This document shows positions 4,885 to 8,906 of a stretch of DNA of 8,906 nucleotides, in pieces (the stretch's first letter is position 1; every line of letters begins with the position of its first letter). Position numbers and translations under genes: made by a program. This stretch comes from an uncultured Verrucomicrobiota bacterium. Lineage in GTDB: Bacteria; Verrucomicrobiota; Verrucomicrobiia; Chthoniobacterales; SZAS-18. The notes beneath the pieces were generated by a model, which was given only the letters and a program-made list of their open reading frames with translations, did no database searches and was not told the DNA's origin. Location: positions 1 through 8,906 of the forward strand of contig CALMVM010000286.1 in assembly GCA_937873255.1 (NCBI GenBank). The letters are read 5' to 3'.

Positions 4885-6657
4885 ATGAACGCGGGCACGG
4901 GTTCATCACTTCCGGAAACACGTTTCCAAGGGCTCGGGGTGTCGCCGGGCATCGCGCGGGGCAAGGTGTTCGTCCACCGACCGGAACTCGACGCCACGCC
5001 GCAGTACACCGTCCGCGAGGAGGACCTGCCGGCGGAGATCGCGCGCTTCGAGTCGGCGCTGCTGCTCACGCGCACGCAGATTCTCGACCTGCAGGCGAAG
5101 ATCGCCGACGCCATCGGCGCGAACGACGCGAGCATCTTCGACGCGCACCTGCTCGTCGTCGAGGACCGCACGCTCATCGACGAGGTCCTGCGCACTCTGC
5201 AACGCGAGCGGCGCAACATCGAGTCCGTCTTCGAGCAGGTCGCCAATCGTTACGCGAGCCTGTTGGAACAGATGGACGACCCGTACCTGCGCGAGCGTTG
5301 CCTGGACATTCACGACGTGACCCGCCGCGTCGTGATGAACCTCATCGGCCGGCACGCACCCGCGCTCTCGGAGGTCGACTATCCGCATATCCTCCTTGCC
5401 CCGAGCCTCACGCCCTCGGACACGGCGTTGCTCAACCGGCAGTACGTGCTTGCGTTCGGCACCGACGCCGGCAGTCGCACCTCGCACACGGCCATCATGG
5501 CGCGCTCGCTCTGCCTGCCGGCCGTCGTCGGGTTGCACGACGTGAGCACGCGTCTGGAGGCCGGGAGCGATGTGCTGCTCGACGGCTACCACGGCCTGCT
5601 CGTGCTCAATCCCAGCGCGCAAACCCTGCGCGAATACGAGGAACTCGAACGCCGCAAGCAGAGTGTCGAGGCCGGGTTGGTCGACCTGCGCGAAACCGCC
5701 TCGACGACGCGCGACGGCCATCATCTGATCCTTTCGGCGAACATCGAACTGCCTGACGATATCCCGATGGTGAAGGCCGGCGGCGCGGAGGGTGTCGGCC
5801 TGTATCGGACCGAGTTTTTTTACCTCAACAAGGCGCGCCTGCCCGACGAGGAGGAACAGTACGCGAATTACCGTCAGGTCGCCAGCGAGGTGCTGCCGCA
5901 TCCGATCATCATCCGCACGCTTGACCTGGGCGGCGACAAGGCGATTGGCAACCTGAACCTGCCCACCGAACTCAACCCGTTCCTGGGTTGCCGCGCGATC
6001 CGGTTTTGTCTGGACCACCGGGATATTTTCAAGACGCAGTTGCGCGCCATCCTGCGCGCCAGCGCGCTGGGCAACGTCAAGATGATGTACCCGCTGGTCA
6101 GCGGCCTGGAGGAAGTGCGCAAGGCCAACGGGGTGCTGGAAGAGTGCAAAGCCGAGTTGCGAGCCGAGGGACGCGAGTTCAACGAGGGGATGTCTGTGGG
6201 TATCATGATCGAAGTGCCCAGCGCGGCGTTGTGCGCGCCGGAGTTGGCGCGAGAGGTCGGTTTCTTCAGCATCGGCACGAACGACCTGATCCAATATTGC
6301 ATCGCCGTGGATCGCGTGAACGAACGCATCGCGCACCTCTACGAGCCGACGCACCCGGCGATCCTGCGCCTGATCAAGATGGTCGTCGATGCCGCGCACG
6401 CGGCGGGGATTTGGGCCGGGGTGTGCGGCGAGATGGCCAGTGAGGTCACGTTGACCCCGCTTTTGCTCGGCCTGGGCGTCGATGAACTCAGCGCCGGGGC
6501 GGCGCTCGTGCCGAGGGTCAAGCGTGCCGTGCAGAGTTTGGAAATGGACGTATGCCGCGCGCTTGCCGAGACGGCGCTGCGGACGGACACGCCCGGCGCG
6601 ATCCTCGTGCAATGCGAGGAAGTGGCCCGTCGCTACTATCCCGATTTGCTCGGCTGA
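4885..6657 (+). CDS. ptsI: PTS Enzyme I (phosphoenolpyruvate-protein phosphotransferase)
   Basis: Takes phosphate from phosphoenolpyruvate, autophosphorylates on His and hands it to HPr; cytoplasmic dimer. At 590 residues it has normal full length. The opening LGVSPGIARGKVFVH (about 17-31) is typical. The N-terminal HPr-binding helical domain spans about 40-150, and the phospho-His domain has GSRTSHTAIMARS with active His201. The C-terminal PEP-binding barrel shows GVGLYRTEF (Arg308), IIIRTLDLGGDK (Arg344), NPFLGCRAIR, MIEVPSA, FFSIGTNDLIQY, and AGVCGEM with catalytic Cys514. Small departures from the common pattern are LGCRAIR where LGWRAIR is frequent and DRVNE where DRGN is frequent; both seem tolerable. 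The start ATG at 4885 lies 31 nt after ptsH. No EII gene follows: the next gene faces the other way, so this relay either serves EII permeases elsewhere or acts mainly in regulation. Confidence 0.98.
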   Translation: MNAGTGSSLPETRFQGLGVSPGIARGKVFVHRPELDATPQYTVREEDLPAEIARFESALLLTRTQILDLQAKIADAIGANDASIFDAHLLVVEDRTLIDEVLRTLQRERRNIESVFEQVANRYASLLEQMDDPYLRERCLDIHDVTRRVVMNLIGRHAPALSEVDYPHILLAPSLTPSDTALLNRQYVLAFGTDAGSRTSHTAIMARSLCLPAVVGLHDVSTRLEAGSDVLLDGYHGLLVLNPSAQTLREYEELERRKQSVEAGLVDLRETASTTRDGHHLILSANIELPDDIPMVKAGGAEGVGLYRTEFFYLNKARLPDEEEQYANYRQVASEVLPHPIIIRTLDLGGDKAIGNLNLPTELNPFLGCRAIRFCLDHRDIFKTQLRAILRASALGNVKMMYPLVSGLEEVRKANGVLEECKAELRAEGREFNEGMSVGIMIEVPSAALCAPELAREVGFFSIGTNDLIQYCIAVDRVNERIAHLYEPTHPAILRLIKMVVDAAHAAGIWAGVCGEMASEVTLTPLLLGLGVDELSAGAALVPRVKRAVQSLEMDVCRALAETALRTDTPGAILVQCEEVARRYYPDLLG

Positions 6658-6672
6658 AAATGGCGGTTGCCG
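6658..6672. other. Convergent junction without visible terminator
   Basis: Only 15 nt separate the stop of ptsI (plus strand) from the stop of the TylF-like gene (minus strand). There is no stem longer than about 4 bp and no T-run on either strand here or in the adjoining gene ends, so no intrinsic terminator can be called. Confidence 0.6.
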
Positions 6673-7614
6673 TTACAGCCCGAGGCGGCCGGTCAGGTAC
6701 GCAAATTTATCTTCCACGAAGAGGATCGTCTCGTCCGCCTTGCAACGGGGGACGATCATCGCCAGGCCCTTCGCTCCGCCGGGCTTTGCTTTGTAATCCA
6801 GGCCGCGATCCTGGAAGAATCGATAAAATCCGGCCGGCTCGCCGCCCGTGAGCATGATGCGGTCGCCGTCGAAATCGACGCCCTTGGTGAAACCATCGGA
6901 GTAGATGACGCCGTTCGGATCAAGCGAAGGAAAAACGCGTTCCAGCACGTCCAACGCCGACCGTTGGAGGTCCACGTCCACCCACAGCAGGGCAATCGGC
7001 TCGTTCCAACCTTGGAGCGATTCGGAGTACCAGCCTTTGACGTAACGCACCGCCTGCGGCGTGCCGAGTTTTTCGACGTTCGCGCGGACCTCATCGAGAC
7101 TGCCTTTGAAATCCCCTTTGCCGTAATGGCCTTCGCCGTCGGGCAACCCCTCGAACGAATCGGCGGCGACCAGCGGATAACCCAGTTCCTCGCAAACGAG
7201 GCTCAGGCACGCGGTGGATGAGCCCTTGAACACGCCGCATTCGAGCACCACGCCGCCCACGCCGTAACTCCGCAAGGTATAGAGGGCGGCGGCGATGCTC
7301 AGCAGGCTCGCGCCGCCCCAACCGACGGACCAGCGGTCGTGTCCGAGGCTGTGGGAGGCGTCCTCATTCCAATAGCCGAGCGACTGCGAAACGGCGTCGA
7401 ACCGACCTTTCGCCCGTCGCAGATAATCGAAATACGCCGCGACCGCCGGGCTGGCGTCCGCGTGCGCGAACATCCAATCCTCCACGGCAAAGTCCCCGGC
7501 GTCCGGCACGGGGCGGCCAGTGACGTGGAGGCTGCTGCGAGCCGGGTCGAGATAGGCGGCGGCGAGTGGCGGCGCGGAGGCGGCGAGTTCTTCGATGATC
7601 GGGCGCGGGTACAT
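6673..7614 (-). CDS. TylF/MycF-like SAM-dependent O-methyltransferase
   Basis: A 313-residue class I SAM-dependent methyltransferase resembling the TylF/macrocin O-methyltransferase family, whose members methylate sugar hydroxyls in macrolides and are also common in polysaccharide clusters. Residues 1-100 are a variable N-terminal part. SAM motif I is VVLECGVFKGSST at 122-134, with Glu124 and the glycine loop. Motif II is VAADSFEGLP at 149-158. The acidic segment LLWVDVDLQRSALD at 209-222 has Asp213 and Asp215, matching the D-x-D-L-Y region of the family, and VIYSDGF at 236-242 sits where the family usually has a DD-Y metal motif. No signal peptide or membrane segment is visible. The start ATG lies 3 nt after the stop of the upstream membrane-protein gene, so the two are probably co-transcribed. 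The substrate cannot be told from sequence; a sugar of a surface glycan is a reasonable guess given the neighbour. Confidence 0.8.
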   Translation of the reverse strand: MYPRPIIEELAASAPPLAAAYLDPARSSLHVTGRPVPDAGDFAVEDWMFAHADASPAVAAYFDYLRRAKGRFDAVSQSLGYWNEDASHSLGHDRWSVGWGGASLLSIAAALYTLRSYGVGGVVLECGVFKGSSTACLSLVCEELGYPLVAADSFEGLPDGEGHYGKGDFKGSLDEVRANVEKLGTPQAVRYVKGWYSESLQGWNEPIALLWVDVDLQRSALDVLERVFPSLDPNGVIYSDGFTKGVDFDGDRIMLTGGEPAGFYRFFQDRGLDYKAKPGGAKGLAMIVPRCKADETILFVEDKFAYLTGRLGL

Positions 7615-7617
7615 AAA

Positions 7618-8906
7618 TCAGTGGGAAGGTTCCGGAGGCGCGGGCGAATCCCGTCGTCCTTTTACGACGAGATCGAAGCTGAATTCAACGTCGGCCAAGA
7701 CGACGTGGACGTTGGTGGTGACCCCGCGTGGGGTCGAGGCCTCGGCGGATTGGATCAATCGGTCGTAATGCTTCCAACCGGGAACGGCCTGCCAGCCGCC
7801 TTGTCGGAACGAAAGGGCGTGCAGGCTCAGCCAACCGGCGAAAAAGCCGATGGCGAGAATCCCTCGCGGCGGAGAAAACCTCGCCAGTTCGAAACCGACC
7901 CCGCCAAGAATGCACAGCAGCAGCACTGACAAATAGAAATATCGCCCGTGCCACGCCCACGCCGGTGCTTCCAACGTGCCGAAATCCGCCAGCCACTCCG
8001 GCCGCAACGCCACCATCATCGGCAGGACGAGCACGAAGTAAAACAAGGTCAAAACGGCAAATCCTCCCGCCCGCCGCTGACGCACCCAGACGGTCAGGAC
8101 GCACCCGGCAGCCAGCAGCAGACCCAACTGCAAAATTGGACCCCAACCCGCGAGCAGGAAGCAATGCGCCAGGGTGTCGCCGAAGAAAAAGAAACAAAAG
8201 ACCCTCAAGCTCAGGGCGTTCGCCAGCCAGAGCGGCCAGCCCGGTTTTTGGCGCAACGTGTCGAGTGCGGAATGGACGTGTTCGGCGCTCAGCGCATAGG
8301 CGACGGTCGCCACCACGAGCGCCACCCACCACGCGCGATGCTCGCGCGTTTCCGCGCGAAAAGCACGCACCGCGAGAATTGGCAGGCACACGACCGACAC
8401 CGGGTTCGACCACGCCGCCAGCGCGCCGACGATCAACAGCAGCCACAAGCTCAGGCGACTGGCCGGCAGCGTCATCAACGTGATGAGAATCAGGACGAAA
8501 AGCGTGTACCACAACACCGCCGACAGTCGCATGATCGCCTCCGCGTTGGGCATCAGCGGCATCGCCAGCACGACGAAACCGCGCACGAGGTCGCTGGAAA
8601 TCACGGCGCGAAAATGCGGCAGCGCAAAAAACGCCATCGACCCGGCGGCGATCACCATCGCGCTGCCTGCGTACAACGTCGGTGCCCAGGCGAGCGGCAG
8701 CGCCGTGCAGAGCACCGAGACGATCCGCGCCGGGAGCGTCATGTACCCGGCGTAATAGGAAAACACCGCCGCGAGCGACCCTTTTTCGTAGGCTTCCTTG
8801 AAAAAAACCGCTCCGTCTTCCTTCGGGAACATTGGCCTCGCCAACGCCGCCGGCTGCCGAAAGGCGAGAACGGTCGTTACCGACACGAACAACAGCAGCC
8901 ATATTC
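7618..8906 (-). CDS. Polytopic membrane protein, possible GT-C glycosyltransferase, N-terminus outside window
   Basis: The frame is open to the window edge, giving 428 visible residues counted from the codon at 8904-8902; the true start lies outside. A start at TTG 8892 is possible but would cut into the first hydrophobic helix. About ten or eleven hydrophobic segments are visible, beginning with residues 1-15. A short loop follows with an acidic pair in FPKEDGAVFF (Glu29, Asp30) and then YYAGYMTLPAR. Late in the protein is HGRYFYLSVLLL (about 320-331), and the tail of about 60 residues after the last helix is hydrophilic. An acidic motif in the first outward loop and an RY before a late helix are features shared by GT-C glycosyltransferases that use polyprenyl-phosphate sugars, such as the GT39/ArnT-like group. 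I do not recognise a specific family, so this assignment is inference. Its stop lies 3 nt before the methyltransferase start, so both may act on the same glycan. An unrelated transporter or polymerase role cannot be excluded. Confidence 0.6.
   Translation of the reverse strand, partial: IWLLLFVSVTTVLAFRQPAALARPMFPKEDGAVFFKEAYEKGSLAAVFSYYAGYMTLPARIVSVLCTALPLAWAPTLYAGSAMVIAAGSMAFFALPHFRAVISSDLVRGFVVLAMPLMPNAEAIMRLSAVLWYTLFVLILITLMTLPASRLSLWLLLIVGALAAWSNPVSVVCLPILAVRAFRAETREHRAWWVALVVATVAYALSAEHVHSALDTLRQKPGWPLWLANALSLRVFCFFFFGDTLAHCFLLAGWGPILQLGLLLAAGCVLTVWVRQRRAGGFAVLTLFYFVLVLPMMVALRPEWLADFGTLEAPAWAWHGRYFYLSVLLLCILGGVGFELARFSPPRGILAIGFFAGWLSLHALSFRQGGWQAVPGWKHYDRLIQSAEASTPRGVTTNVHVVLADVEFSFDLVVKGRRDSPAPPEPSH

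Noticed and set aside
4906..6612. Long open frame of about 568 codons on the minus strand opposite ptsI
   Set aside because: It mirrors the ptsI codons. High G/C at third positions of the real gene removes stops from the antisense frame. The product is Arg/Asp/His-rich with no recognisable domain, whereas ptsI is complete and conserved.
6667..7221. Plus-strand open frames opposite the methyltransferase and membrane-protein genes (6667-7221, 7339-7929, 7728-8483)
   Set aside because: They lie opposite a clear SAM methyltransferase and a multi-helix membrane protein; the products lack domains and show antisense composition.

Overview
The window is GC-rich (clearly above 60% by eye), almost fully coding, and carries ten protein genes in two opposing blocks. 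I see no RNA genes, mobile elements, CRISPR arrays or long repeats. The gene content (Kdo synthesis, an Lpt lipopolysaccharide export set, long-form HPF, HprK with HPr and Enzyme I) points to a diderm bacterium outside the classical Proteobacteria. The LptC-like and OstA-like proteins and the gene order look to me like Verrucomicrobiota or another member of the PVC group. That placement is inference from remembered sequence style, not a search result.

Block 1 (plus strand, 1-6657) is a tightly packed run: kdsA (5' end cut off by the window edge), lptC-like, lptA/OstA-like, lptB, hpf, hprK, ptsH, ptsI. Several junctions overlap: kdsA/lptC by 20 nt, and lptC/lptA and hprK/ptsH by ATGA. The other gaps are 4 to 86 nt. 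This strongly suggests one transcript, or at most two, with 2817-2902 as the only gap long enough for a regulatory element. The first half makes Kdo-8-phosphate and builds the ATPase and periplasmic parts of the LPS export machine. The second half is a complete phosphorelay control module: Enzyme I charges HPr on His, HprK phosphorylates and dephosphorylates HPr on Ser, and HPF silences ribosomes under stress. No sugar-specific EII permease gene is present in the window. The layout resembles the proteobacterial lptC-lptA-lptB-rpoN-hpf-ptsN-rapZ-npr cluster, but lacks rpoN and has HprK/HPr/EI in the place of the nitrogen-PTS genes.

Block 2 (minus strand, 8906-6673) holds two genes 3 nt apart: a polytopic membrane protein with GT-C-like features (its N-terminus is cut off by the window edge), followed by a TylF/macrocin-O-methyltransferase-like SAM enzyme. 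Together they suggest modification of a surface glycan or secondary metabolite. The block converges on ptsI with only 15 nt between stop codons and no visible terminator.

The most unusual property of the window as a whole is that none of the eight visible gene starts has a good Shine-Dalgarno sequence. Otherwise the region is largely conserved housekeeping with some lineage-specific twists: a metal-dependent type KdsA, an extended HPr, an LptA-like protein with a Pro/Ala-rich insertion, and a TylF-like enzyme with an altered metal-site motif. I found no convincing evidence of a wholly new system.
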